DNA of 64,000 bases, from NCBI GenBank assembly GCA_023138875.1, contig JAGLOO010000004.1, positions 62,001-126,000 on the forward strand. Direction: 5' to 3'. Below the pieces are notes generated by a model. It was not told where the DNA came from. It worked only from the letters and a program-made list of their open reading frames with translations, and ran no database searches. Each line of letters starts with the position of its first letter. Within the stretch, counting starts at the first letter, position 1. Shown one piece after another: positions 45,150-54,281 of this stretch. Source of the DNA: Bacteroidales bacterium (GTDB lineage Bacteria; Bacteroidota; Bacteroidia; Bacteroidales; GCA-2748055). The position numbers and the translations under genes are program-made.

Positions 45150-45770
45150 ATGAAACTGATCCGCAAATACTTTCCCGATCTTCATCCCAAACAGACCAGG
45201 CATTTTGAAAAACTCCTTGAGATCATGCCGCCACTCAATGATCAGGTAAATATCATTTCAAGAAAGGATATGGGTTACCTGGAAGAACGGCATGTCCTTC
45301 ATTCCCTTTCCATTGCGAAAAAATTTAGCTTTAACGGAAAGACTTCTGTCATCGATGTTGGGACCGGTGGGGGGTTTCCGGGAATTCCTCTGGCCATCAT
45401 GTTCCCTGATACACGCTTTGCACTGGTTGACTCCATCGGCAAAAAGATCCGGTTGGTTCAGGAGGTTATTGAAGTCCTTGAATTGAAGAATGTTACCACC
45501 ATTCGGAATAGAATTGAGAACCTTGAGCAAACCGCTGATTTTGTGGTTTCACGCGCGGTGACTTCATTTCCGCAACTTTACCGCTGGTGCAACAGGCTTA
45601 TCAGGCAAGGCAAGCGCAACCATATGCCCAATGGGATAATTGCCCTGAAGGGAGGAGCCCTGGATTCCGAGCTGGAGGTATTTAAAAAGAGGGTAGAATT
45701 ATTCTCAATCTCAGACTGGTTCGAGGAGTCTTTTTTTTGCACAAAAAAGATTGTTTATCTAAAAAAATGA
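45150..45770 (+). CDS. rsmG: 16S rRNA (guanine527-N7)-methyltransferase RsmG
   Basis: 206 residues. SAM motif I is VIDVGTGGGFPGIPLAI; DSIGKKIRLVQEVIEVL and VVSRAVTSFPQLYRW are the conserved RsmG blocks. It methylates G527 in the 530 loop of 16S rRNA; loss commonly gives low-level streptomycin resistance. ILE/NRQ-type N-terminus (NDQVNIISRKD...EERHVLHSLSI) matches. It is 16 bases after the sigma gene, and the rpmH promoter begins in its last codons. Confidence 0.96.
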   Translation: MKLIRKYFPDLHPKQTRHFEKLLEIMPPLNDQVNIISRKDMGYLEERHVLHSLSIAKKFSFNGKTSVIDVGTGGGFPGIPLAIMFPDTRFALVDSIGKKIRLVQEVIEVLELKNVTTIRNRIENLEQTADFVVSRAVTSFPQLYRWCNRLIRQGKRNHMPNGIIALKGGALDSELEVFKKRVELFSISDWFEESFFCTKKIVYLKK

Positions 45771-45779
45771 CTAATTTTG
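45751..45779 (+). promoter_or_regulatory. rpmH promoter (TTG-N18-TAATTTTG)
   Basis: TTG at 45751-45753, an 18-base spacer and TAATTTTG at 45772-45779 match the Bacteroidota consensus exactly and precede the rpmH ATG by 22 bases. The -33 element lies inside the end of rsmG. Confidence 0.7.
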
Positions 45780-45801
45780 CACCCTCAAAACAACAATTGT
45801 C

Positions 45802-45960
45802 ATGAAGCGAACATTTCAGCCATCCAATAGAAAAAGAAAGAACAAGCACGGCTTCAGAGAGCGGATGTCTTCAGCAAGCGGGCGCGGTATACTGACTGGC
45901 AGAAGGAAAAAAGGCCGCAAGAAATTATCAGTTTCGGACGAGCCGAGGCATAAGGTATAA
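45802..45960 (+). CDS. rpmH: 50S ribosomal protein L34
   Basis: 52 residues. [22 protein letters not shown] is followed by [21 protein letters not shown], the L34 sequence pattern with a short acidic C-terminal extension of the Bacteroidota type. Binds 23S rRNA. It has its own promoter and terminator, which isolates it from rsmG and the following membrane glycosyltransferase. The usual neighbours of rpmH in many phyla (rnpA, dnaA) are not here. Confidence 0.97.
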   Translation: MKRTFQPSNRKRKNKHGFRERMSSASGRGILTGRRKKGRKKLSVSDEPRHKV

Positions 45961-45983
45961 AGTAAGCATTTATTATTGTGCTT

Positions 45984-46019
45984 AAATAACTAATCGTAAT
46001 TCGGTTAGTTATTTTTTTT
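45984..46019 (+). terminator. Terminator after rpmH
   Basis: AATAACTAA (45985-45993) pairs with TTAGTTATT (46005-46013) around an 11-base loop and runs into eight or more Ts. It is AT-rich but perfectly paired, 24 bases after the rpmH stop. Confidence 0.8.
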
Positions 46020-46073
46020 GTCCTGATTATTGCTGAATATTTGTAATTTGACACACTCTTTTCCCCAAGTGCA

Positions 46074-48899
46074 ATGACGAAGAATGTTCCGTATAAAAAA
46101 AGAAAGCAAAAAGATCAGAATCCTGTAAAGGCCAGGTATACCATTAAATTCCTGTTTCCAGAACCCGAAGCGAACCTGGCCTCCCCGGCTTACCTTTCAG
46201 TATTTGCCGATAAAATCAAAAACGAGAATTCATCCCGCACCGGAATTTTTTGTCTCCGTAAAGAAGGTACTCTTCCTGAAATTGAACACCGAATGGTTCA
46301 GCAACTATCTCTGGATCAACCAGGACGCGAAGAGATGAATGACGCTTTTAAGGAAGGCTATGTGGTGATCCTTGAACCTCAGCCTATTGACAGACAGATC
46401 AACCCCAATGAGTTTTTCCGGTTGCCGCTTCCGGAAAACTCCCGGCAACGCATCTACTATGAAATCTCCTTTAAAGGAAAAAAAAGCATTGAACAGGCCG
46501 GATTGATTATCCCTTCAGATGCATTGCGGTATTTACTGACCATTTACGGTACCAGCGAATCCCTGAAGCCAGCCCTGATCAGGATGGTTCTTCAAAAACT
46601 TGGATTTGAAAGGAAGGAGGTCGTCATCCATCAAGATGCACCATTTGACCGGATTCAATCACAAGGTTCCAACCTGTTGGAAAAAATAAAGCTGAACCTG
46701 ACATGGAACACTACCCTTCCGGTGAAAGAATCGCGAGAATCTTCTTTGAGGAACCTGTTCTTCACCAGGGAACATCCTCTTTTCCGGCTGGCATTCTTGA
46801 TCACCGCCCTGGCCATATTTATTATCCTTCCCCTCCTGAGCCTTGACTCGGGTCTTTCAGGTGACGATGAAAAACATTATCAACACGCCGCCAAAGTATA
46901 TCGCTATTTTTCCGAAGATGATCCCTCGGCCCTGGATGATCCCAGGCATAAACTGAATTTTTACGGTCAATCCTTTGATTTCTTCACATACCTCCTTATT
47001 CGACTCTTTAACCTTGAAGAGAATCCCTATGAGGCGAGGCATGTCATGGTGGCCATAACGGGAGCGGCTGCCATACTTGTTACAGGATTGCTGGTAAAAC
47101 TATTTGCCGGGTATGCCGGAGGCTGGCTGGCCCTGGTCCTGATGTTTTTATCCCCGCGGTTCCTAGGACATTCATTCAATAATCCGATGGATGTTCCCTT
47201 TGCCTTTGGCTATATTTTTACCATTTATCACATCATCCTGTTCCTTAAAAAACTTCCCCGGATCAGTACCCGTTCTGCCATATGGATCGCATTAGGTATC
47301 GGTTGGACCAATGGAATCCGGATCGGAGGATTGGTCCTCATCCCCTACATGTTTATGTTCACCGGCCTCTATCTGCTTATACATAAATGGCCCTGGAAGT
47401 TCTTCTCCGCTGGCTGGTGGCGTTTTGCATTAAAAGGGGTGGTGACCCTGGTCCTGATCTCATTGGCCGGATACCTTTTAAGCCTGTTTACCTGGCCATA
47501 TGCACTGCAGGATATCATCAACCATCCCATCCAGTCATTCAAGGTTATGTCCAATATTCAGGTCTCCATCAGGGTGGTATATGATGGAATGGTGTACTGG
47601 TCAGACCACCTTCCCTGGCACTATATACCGAAAAATATATTGATCAGCGTACCGGTTATTATTCTGCTGGGCTGGATGGCCTCATCCATTACCTGGAGGA
47701 TTGACAGGAAGGATAATCAGGGATTCTGGTATTTTCTTTTATGGTTCACTGTCCTCTTCCCTGTGGTTTTCGTTATTTACAGGGAATCAAATGTGTATGG
47801 AGGTTGGAGGCACATAATGTTTATATATCCCTCCATGCTTGCTCTGGCTTCCATAGCCATTTCCCGCCTCATCAGGCTGGGAGGAAATGGGTGGATAAAA
47901 TACCCGGTGATCCTTGTTTTGGCAGCAGGATTGTTTCATCCCCTCAGGCACATCATCCGCAACCATCCCAACACATACATCTATTTCAACGAATGGTCGG
48001 GAGGTATCAATAAGACCTTCGGTACTTTTGAAACTGATTATTATACCAACAGCCTGAAGCCTGCTTCAGATTATTTCATTGATCATATCCTGCCGGAGAT
48101 CGATACGGCATCAGGACAGCCGGTTCGGATCGTCAGCAACGCCAGCATCAATTACTATTTCAAAAACTACAAGGATCAGATTGCGCCTTTTTACAGCCGG
48201 TATTATGACCGTGGAAAACGTGACTGGGAGTATGCAATCCTCTATTGTAATTACATCCACCCGTACCAGTTGAACAATGGATTATGGCCACCCAACAACA
48301 CCATCCATGAAATCAAAGTGGATGATGTGGTTGTAGCTGCCATTGTGGAACGAAAAAATAAAGACGACCACCATGGCGCGAAGCTCCTGAACGAAGGCAT
48401 CAGGGATAATGATTCTGCCAAAATCAGCGAAGCCCTGAAGTATCTTGAGAATGCGGTGGCCTTTGATCCAAACAACGAAGCGGCCTTCCTGGATCTTGGA
48501 AATGCCTACTCGGCCTTCCTCCGGTTTGAAGATGCAAGGTCAGCCATGGATCGTTTGCTGGAAATCTATCCGGGTTATGACAAAGCACTGAATTTAAAAG
48601 GTTATACCTATCTGGTCGAATCCGAGGTTAAGAGGGATGTGACACTGGTTGACGACGCCATCCGGATCATCAACCAGGCAGTTCAATCCAATTATAAGTT
48701 CTATTCGGGCTACTATAATCTTGGATTATGCTATGGATTGAAAAATGAAAAGGACAACGCCATATACAACTTCAAGCAGGCCATACGATACAACAGAAAA
48801 TTCATTGCCGCCTACGAAAAACTTGCCGAGCTCTATGAATTTTACGGTGACACCGAAATGGCCAGCAGAGTCAGGACACAATTAAGCAGGCTCCGGTAA
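46074..48899 (+). CDS. GT39-like membrane glycosyltransferase with cytosolic N-domain and C-terminal TPRs
   Basis: 941 residues in three parts. Residues 1-235 are soluble and of unknown type (KARYTIKFLFPEPEANLASP). Residues about 238-640 carry around ten membrane helices; SGDDEKHYQHA at 262-272 holds the acidic pair typical of PMT/ArnT-like GT-C enzymes, which use a polyprenyl-phosphate sugar. Residues 770-930 are TPR-like repeats (AVAFDPNNEAAFLDLGNAYSAF; YYNLGLCYGLKNEKDNAIYNF). It probably glycosylates an envelope protein or lipid. Acceptor unknown; no adjacent flippase. Confidence 0.78.
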   Translation: MTKNVPYKKRKQKDQNPVKARYTIKFLFPEPEANLASPAYLSVFADKIKNENSSRTGIFCLRKEGTLPEIEHRMVQQLSLDQPGREEMNDAFKEGYVVILEPQPIDRQINPNEFFRLPLPENSRQRIYYEISFKGKKSIEQAGLIIPSDALRYLLTIYGTSESLKPALIRMVLQKLGFERKEVVIHQDAPFDRIQSQGSNLLEKIKLNLTWNTTLPVKESRESSLRNLFFTREHPLFRLAFLITALAIFIILPLLSLDSGLSGDDEKHYQHAAKVYRYFSEDDPSALDDPRHKLNFYGQSFDFFTYLLIRLFNLEENPYEARHVMVAITGAAAILVTGLLVKLFAGYAGGWLALVLMFLSPRFLGHSFNNPMDVPFAFGYIFTIYHIILFLKKLPRISTRSAIWIALGIGWTNGIRIGGLVLIPYMFMFTGLYLLIHKWPWKFFSAGWWRFALKGVVTLVLISLAGYLLSLFTWPYALQDIINHPIQSFKVMSNIQVSIRVVYDGMVYWSDHLPWHYIPKNILISVPVIILLGWMASSITWRIDRKDNQGFWYFLLWFTVLFPVVFVIYRESNVYGGWRHIMFIYPSMLALASIAISRLIRLGGNGWIKYPVILVLAAGLFHPLRHIIRNHPNTYIYFNEWSGGINKTFGTFETDYYTNSLKPASDYFIDHILPEIDTASGQPVRIVSNASINYYFKNYKDQIAPFYSRYYDRGKRDWEYAILYCNYIHPYQLNNGLWPPNNTIHEIKVDDVVVAAIVERKNKDDHHGAKLLNEGIRDNDSAKISEALKYLENAVAFDPNNEAAFLDLGNAYSAFLRFEDARSAMDRLLEIYPGYDKALNLKGYTYLVESEVKRDVTLVDDAIRIINQAVQSNYKFYSGYYNLGLCYGLKNEKDNAIYNFKQAIRYNRKFIAAYEKLAELYEFYGDTEMASRVRTQLSRLR

Positions 48900-48939
48900 A
48901 GTTTTTTTTCTAATTTAAGCGTTTTTAAAGAAATCTACC

Positions 48940-50376
48940 ATGAAAATAGCGGTGATTGGGGCCGGGCCGGCGGGCATAACTGCAGCATATGAAATTTCCA
49001 AACTACTGGGTAAAAAGGTATCCATTCTTGATGTATTTGAGAAAAGCGACAGGGTTGGCGGATTCTCGAAATCCATCGAACTGTGGGAACAGCGGATTGA
49101 CCTGGGTCCCCACCGGTTCTTCAGCCACGATACAAAAATCAATGCACTCTGGCTTGAGGTAGTAAAAGACCGCTATGACATTATCAACCGCCAGACCAGG
49201 ATCTATTATAAAAAGCAGTTTTTCGATTATCCCATCCGGGCATTCAATGCCCTGAAAGGTCTTGGCATTTTTGAAGCCGCTCATTGTCTTCTGAGCTATA
49301 TGGTTGAACGCATGTTTCCCACCAGCGATACCTCCACCTTCGAAGGCTGGGTCACCAGCAGGTTTGGCAGAAGGCTATATACCATATTCTTTAAAACATA
49401 TTCAGAAAAGCTCTGGGGATTATCCTGTACCAAACTGGATTCAGATTTTGCTGCACAACGTATCAAAAAGCTTTCCCTGTTTGAAGCCATCAAAAACGCC
49501 CTGTTCCAGGGAAAAGGGAATAAGCATGCTACACTGGTGGATCAGTTTGCCTATCCCATCGGTGGTACCGGAGCCGTTTATGAAGCCATGCAGGAACTTA
49601 TTGAAACCAGGGGAGGAAATGTCCTGGTCAACTCCGGCGTGGAAAGGGTGATCACTTCTAACGGCGCCGTTCAGTCACTACAACTTGAAAATGGAGAGAT
49701 CAGGGAGTATGATCATATTATTTCCTCTATGCCCATATCACTGCTGGTGGAAAAATTACCTGAAGTCCCTGAACCGGTCATGGCACAATCGAAACAACTG
49801 GCATTCAGAAATACCATCCTGGTTTACCTCAAGGTGGACAGAACCGACCTTTTTACAGACCAGTGGCTGTATATCCATGAACCTTCAGTGGAGGTAGGCC
49901 GTGTAACCAACTTCAGAAACTGGGTTCCCTCGGTTTATGGAGAATCGGAATCCTCCATCCTGTGCCTAGAATACTGGTGCTACTTTGAAGATGAAATCTG
50001 GAATCTTGATCCGGAACAGCTCGTAGAAGTGGCAAGCCGTGAAATAGTACAGACCGGGCTTGTACAGGAGGGTGATGTTAAGGAGGGACATGTGGTTCAT
50101 CTTCCGCGGTGTTACCCTGTCTATTTCATCGGCTACAGGGAAGTTCTGAAGCCAGTGGAAGATTATCTGACTTCTGTTGAGGGATTGCATGTGATTGGCA
50201 GGTATGGCGCATATAAGTATAACAATCAGGATCACAGTATTTTAATGGGGATGCGCGTTTCGGAAAACATCCTGGATGAGGCGGGCCATGATCTATGGTC
50301 AATCAATACAGATTACGAGATTTACCAGGAATCATCTGTTATCACAAAAACAGGTCTTGTCGCCAATGTCCCATAG
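48940..50376 (+). CDS. FAD-dependent oxidoreductase, protoporphyrinogen oxidase/UDP-galactopyranose mutase-like
   Basis: 478 residues. The FAD-binding motif starts at residue 2: IAVIGAGPAGITAAYEIS with GxGxxG at 7-12, then DVFEKSDRVGGFSKSIE. The C-terminal GRYGAYKYNNQDHSILMGMRVSENIL is the flavin-binding end seen in NAD(P)-binding amine-oxidase-like proteins of envelope gene clusters. PHRFFSHD and the LWG...SEKLWGL motifs recall glycan-modifying members such as UDP-galactopyranose mutase. Substrate unknown. It lies 40 bases after the GT39-like gene. Confidence 0.82.
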   Translation: MKIAVIGAGPAGITAAYEISKLLGKKVSILDVFEKSDRVGGFSKSIELWEQRIDLGPHRFFSHDTKINALWLEVVKDRYDIINRQTRIYYKKQFFDYPIRAFNALKGLGIFEAAHCLLSYMVERMFPTSDTSTFEGWVTSRFGRRLYTIFFKTYSEKLWGLSCTKLDSDFAAQRIKKLSLFEAIKNALFQGKGNKHATLVDQFAYPIGGTGAVYEAMQELIETRGGNVLVNSGVERVITSNGAVQSLQLENGEIREYDHIISSMPISLLVEKLPEVPEPVMAQSKQLAFRNTILVYLKVDRTDLFTDQWLYIHEPSVEVGRVTNFRNWVPSVYGESESSILCLEYWCYFEDEIWNLDPEQLVEVASREIVQTGLVQEGDVKEGHVVHLPRCYPVYFIGYREVLKPVEDYLTSVEGLHVIGRYGAYKYNNQDHSILMGMRVSENILDEAGHDLWSINTDYEIYQESSVITKTGLVANVP

Positions 50377-50418
50377 AATTTATTGAATAAACCTTACATT
50401 TGATACAAAGCTCTTGAA

Positions 50419-51252
50419 ATGGATTTTTTTAAATTTCTCATCAGCAAGAAATTCTTTCGACACCTTGGGTTTGCCATCACTTTGACAGTCATTATCTTGC
50501 TTTCCATACTGGTCTGGCTCAAGGTCTATACCCACCACGGACAGGCCATATCTGTTCCCGACCTGACCGGACTAACTGTGAATGAGGTGGATGATGTTAC
50601 CTCGTCGCGAGATCTCCGGTTTGAAATCGTCGATTCCGTTTACTCGTCGGAAATGCCCCGTGGTACAGTACTGAAGCAGAATCCAGGAGCCAGTTCCAGG
50701 GTAAAGAAGAACCGGAAAATTTTCCTTACCATGAATGCAGTAAATCGGGAAATGGTTACAATGCCCCGGCTGGTTGGGCTTTCCATTAGGCAGGCCAGAC
50801 TAGCCCTGCAGAATGCAGGACTACCTCTGGGAGACATCGAGTACAGGCCCGATTATGCCATCAATAATGTACTACAACAAATGTACAACGACTCCGTTAT
50901 TAATGAGGGAACCGAAATAAACAAAGGGGCGGTTATTGATCTTGTGCTAGGCATGGGACTGAGCAAGGAAACCACCAGTGTGCCCGATCTGATGGGACTG
51001 GGAGTGGACATAACCAGGAAAATTATCGCCGATTTTTATTTAAATATCGGAGCCATTACCTATGATGAAAGCATGCTGGATGCTGAGGACAGTGCACAGG
51101 CTTTTGTCTGGCGGCAGTATCCCGAATACGATAAGTTCCGAAGGATGAATATGGGAATGGAAGTGGATATCTGGCTTACTGTGGATTCAACCCTTTTGCC
51201 TGTGCCCAACTCTACCCTGTTTGGTGAAGACACAGAAATCGTGCATGAATAG
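50419..51252 (+). CDS. PASTA domain-containing membrane protein
   Basis: 277 residues. A short cytosolic start and one membrane helix (about 15-33, LGFAITLTVIILLSILVWL) are followed by three PASTA domains (about 44-110, 112-180, 182-252): VPDLTGLTVNEVDDV, MPRLVGLSIRQARLALQNAGL, VPDLMGLGVDITRKIIADF. PASTA domains bind peptidoglycan or muropeptides. There is no kinase domain. Neighbouring ddl fits a cell-wall role. Its last 8 bases overlap the start of the T9SS cargo gene. Confidence 0.92.
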   Translation: MDFFKFLISKKFFRHLGFAITLTVIILLSILVWLKVYTHHGQAISVPDLTGLTVNEVDDVTSSRDLRFEIVDSVYSSEMPRGTVLKQNPGASSRVKKNRKIFLTMNAVNREMVTMPRLVGLSIRQARLALQNAGLPLGDIEYRPDYAINNVLQQMYNDSVINEGTEINKGAVIDLVLGMGLSKETTSVPDLMGLGVDITRKIIADFYLNIGAITYDESMLDAEDSAQAFVWRQYPEYDKFRRMNMGMEVDIWLTVDSTLLPVPNSTLFGEDTEIVHE

Positions 51253-53113
51253 ATCCTTAAAAAGTTTAACAGGATACATACTGGGTCTTGCATTGCTGCC
51301 TGGTCTGCATGCCCAGGAGGTAATAACACCCCTGTTCGGTAATCCACAGGCGTCGGAACACCATAAAGGAGGGCTGCATTTAAAAAAATCGACTGGCTCA
51401 ACACTTCTTGACCTGCCACTTTTTGATGACTTTTCCAATACATCTGTAGTTCCTGATACCGGAATATGGAGCGATGCCTATGCATTTATAAATAATAATT
51501 ATTGTGTCGATCCTGTCTCCAACGGCGTTGCCACGCTTGATGCACTTGATTATGATGGCAGCATCTATCCCCATGCGGTCCTGGATCCGTCCACATTTAT
51601 TGCAGACCATCTTACCAGTCATCCCATCCAGCTTGACGCTCCTGCATCCGACAGCATCTACCTCAGTTTCATGTACCAACCAAAGGGTCTTGGTAACAGA
51701 CCTGAAATTTATGACTCCCTCCTGGTTGATTTCTTTGATCCGGGATCGGGTGAATGGATCAATGTATGGGGCCTGCCGGGCGATACGCTTCACCCTTTCA
51801 TGCACGCCATGATCCCCGTCACCGATCCGCGCTTTTTAACCACCGGATTCAGGTTCAGGTTCAGGAACAGGGCCAGCCTCTCACGCAACAAGGATTACCC
51901 GGACAAAAGGGTCAATGCGGATCACTGGAATGTGGATTATGTTCGACTTGACCGCAACAGGTTTGCAGCAGACACAGTTCTCCGTGATGTGACTTTTATA
52001 ACTTCCATCCCTTCCATGTTAAAGGATCTTTCGTCTCTCCCCTGGGCACATTTCAACCAGGCATACAATATGGCACTCAATTCCCCCATTTCCATCCGGT
52101 ACAGGAATAACGACACAATCACCAGGAATGTAACAAGGTCGTGGACCATCCATGATCTGATCCATAATGAGACCAATGTGCCGGGAAGTCCTACTGCCCA
52201 AGACCTTCCGGCCATGACAGATACAGTTGTGGATTTCGACTTTTTTTTTCCTTTTGATTCTGAAAGGGGTGATTCGGCCATCATCAGGTTCAAGGCAGCC
52301 CTGCGTACCGATGAATTTGATCCCAAGCAAAATGACACAGTAGTCTATGACCAGGTATTTAAAGACTTTTATGCCTATGATGACGGTACTGCAGAAGCAG
52401 GGTATGGCTTGAGGGGACAGGGAACGCGCAATGGAAGTGTAGCCATGAAATACTACTCCTATGTGCCAGATCTGTTGGGAGGTGTAGATATATACTTTAA
52501 CCATGTGTATGATTCGATTAACCTGGATTACTATTTTAAACTGATGGTATGGGATGAATCGGAGGGCATCCCCGGATCGATCATCTGGGAAGACGAGAAT
52601 GACCATACCCCGGAATACACCTCGACCTATCCGGGATTCAAAAGATATCATTTCTCCTATCCGGTGCAGGTCAGCGAGACTTTTTACGTGGGCTGGAAAC
52701 AATACAATGAATACATGTTGAATGTGGGACTCGACCTCAACAATAAACCCGTTCCCTCTGTAATGTACTACAACTACCAGGGGATCTGGCAACCTTCCGA
52801 GGCTCCTGGGGTGATCCTGTTCAGGCCATTCCTTTATGATGAAACTACCGGTGAAAACCAAACTCCCAACACTGAAAATTCCCTTCACATATATCCCAAT
52901 CCTGCCTCGGACCGGATCTTCTTTACTCTTCCTGAAGTAGAAAATCCAACCGGGATCCAGGTGGAATTATTTGATGCCTCAGGTCGACTTGCCAACCGCA
53001 GTGTAATCCACTCCGGCAGCATGGATATCTCCTCTTTTCCTGCAGGGATCTATTACATCAGGGCACACCATGGTAAAACCATATACAATTCAAAACTTCT
53101 GATCAACCGATGA
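51245..53113 (+). CDS. T9SS type A sorting domain protein
   Basis: 622 residues from ATG 51245, which lies inside the last codons of the PASTA gene. Signal peptide (YILGLALLPGLHAQ). The body is beta-rich with repeats not assigned to a family. The last 75 residues are a type A T9SS C-terminal domain: LHIYPNPASDRIFF, VELFDASGRLANRS, FPAGIYYIRAHHG, KLLINR. The CTD directs export through the type IX system and then removal or surface attachment. Function of the body is unknown. Confidence 0.88.
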   Translation: MNRSLKSLTGYILGLALLPGLHAQEVITPLFGNPQASEHHKGGLHLKKSTGSTLLDLPLFDDFSNTSVVPDTGIWSDAYAFINNNYCVDPVSNGVATLDALDYDGSIYPHAVLDPSTFIADHLTSHPIQLDAPASDSIYLSFMYQPKGLGNRPEIYDSLLVDFFDPGSGEWINVWGLPGDTLHPFMHAMIPVTDPRFLTTGFRFRFRNRASLSRNKDYPDKRVNADHWNVDYVRLDRNRFAADTVLRDVTFITSIPSMLKDLSSLPWAHFNQAYNMALNSPISIRYRNNDTITRNVTRSWTIHDLIHNETNVPGSPTAQDLPAMTDTVVDFDFFFPFDSERGDSAIIRFKAALRTDEFDPKQNDTVVYDQVFKDFYAYDDGTAEAGYGLRGQGTRNGSVAMKYYSYVPDLLGGVDIYFNHVYDSINLDYYFKLMVWDESEGIPGSIIWEDENDHTPEYTSTYPGFKRYHFSYPVQVSETFYVGWKQYNEYMLNVGLDLNNKPVPSVMYYNYQGIWQPSEAPGVILFRPFLYDETTGENQTPNTENSLHIYPNPASDRIFFTLPEVENPTGIQVELFDASGRLANRSVIHSGSMDISSFPAGIYYIRAHHGKTIYNSKLLINR

Positions 53114-53116
53114 GGT

Positions 53117-54145
53117 ATGAACGGAGAACCTGCTGACAATAGCGACCTGTTTGAACACTTCCGTTTCTCGGCTGATCCGGGACAAACTCCTTTGAGGATT
53201 GACAAGTTCCTTTTCAATAAGATGGAAAGGACTTCCAGAAGCAGGATCCAGTCGGCTGCCAATGCCGGGAATATCCTGGTGAATGCATCTGCCGTAAAAC
53301 CCAACTACAGAGTGAAGCCCGGAGATTTGATCAGTATTGTACTGCCCCATCCGCCCAGGAAAATTGAACTGGTTCCGGAGGAGATACCCCTGGAAATCGT
53401 GCACGAAGACGAAGATGTGATCGTGGTAAACAAGAAAGCGGGAATGGTAGTTCATCCGGGATACGGTAATTATACAGGAACCCTGGTCAATGCGTTGATG
53501 TACCACCTCATGGACCATACCCTGTTCAGCAGCGGAGAAGAACGTCCCGGCCTGGCGCACCGGATCGATAAAAACACCTCCGGTTTACTTGTGGTAGCCA
53601 AAAATGAACTGGCATTAAACAAACTGGCAAGCCAGTTCTTTAACAAGACCTCCAAAAGAACATACACGGCACTGGTGTGGGGAGATATGAAGAAAGACGA
53701 GGGGACCATCGAAGGCCACATCGGCCGCAATCCAAAGGAGCGTAAACAGATGTATGTTTTCCCCGATGGAGAACAGGGAAAAACCGCTGTAACTCACTAC
53801 AGTGTTCTGGAACGACTCGGTTATGTAAACCTGGTGGAATGCAGACTGGAAACAGGACGGACGCACCAGATCAGGGTCCATTTCCAGTACCTGTCACATC
53901 CTGTGTTCAACGATCCCGAATATGGAGGTGACCGTATCCTCAGGGGAACGACCTTCACCAAATACAAACAATTCGTACAGAATTGCTTCGATCAGCTTCC
54001 TGGCCAGGCTTTACATGCCAGAACCCTCGGATTTGTCCACCCTTCTTCAGGAAAGGAGGTTCTGTTTGAGGCAGACCTTCCAACGGGCTTCAATACCGTA
54101 TTGCAGAAATGGCGCACCTACATCCAGGGACGCAGGGAAGAATAA
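53117..54145 (+). CDS. rluD: RluA/RluD family 23S rRNA pseudouridine synthase
   Basis: 342 residues. An S4 RNA-binding domain (about 20-90: LRIDKFLFNKMERTSRSRIQSAANAGNILVNA) precedes the synthase domain with catalytic D151 in AHRIDKNTSGLLVVAKN. GRTHQIRVHFQYLSHPVFNDPEYG is diagnostic. Likely isomerises uridines in 23S rRNA helix 69; which of RluA/C/D sites cannot be fixed. The ATG is 4 bases after the upstream stop. Confidence 0.94.
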   Translation: MNGEPADNSDLFEHFRFSADPGQTPLRIDKFLFNKMERTSRSRIQSAANAGNILVNASAVKPNYRVKPGDLISIVLPHPPRKIELVPEEIPLEIVHEDEDVIVVNKKAGMVVHPGYGNYTGTLVNALMYHLMDHTLFSSGEERPGLAHRIDKNTSGLLVVAKNELALNKLASQFFNKTSKRTYTALVWGDMKKDEGTIEGHIGRNPKERKQMYVFPDGEQGKTAVTHYSVLERLGYVNLVECRLETGRTHQIRVHFQYLSHPVFNDPEYGGDRILRGTTFTKYKQFVQNCFDQLPGQALHARTLGFVHPSSGKEVLFEADLPTGFNTVLQKWRTYIQGRREE

Positions 54146-54180
54146 ACACCAATAATCTAAATATTAGGTGCATTCATGGA

Positions 54181-54218
54181 GGTATGGTTGCGTTCATCAA
54201 AAATAGGATTGCCATACC
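54181..54218. repeat. Inverted repeat between rluD and ddl
   Basis: GGTATGG (54181-54187) pairs with CCATACC (54212-54218) around a 24-base loop. A second weak hairpin, CACCAATA with TATTAGGTG, lies just upstream (about 54148-54171). Role unknown: neither has a T-run. Confidence 0.3.
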
Positions 54219-54281
54219 CTTCCAGAATCGAATAAAAGATAGTAAATTTATAATACGACGGCAGATAAGCCGTTTGGAGCC

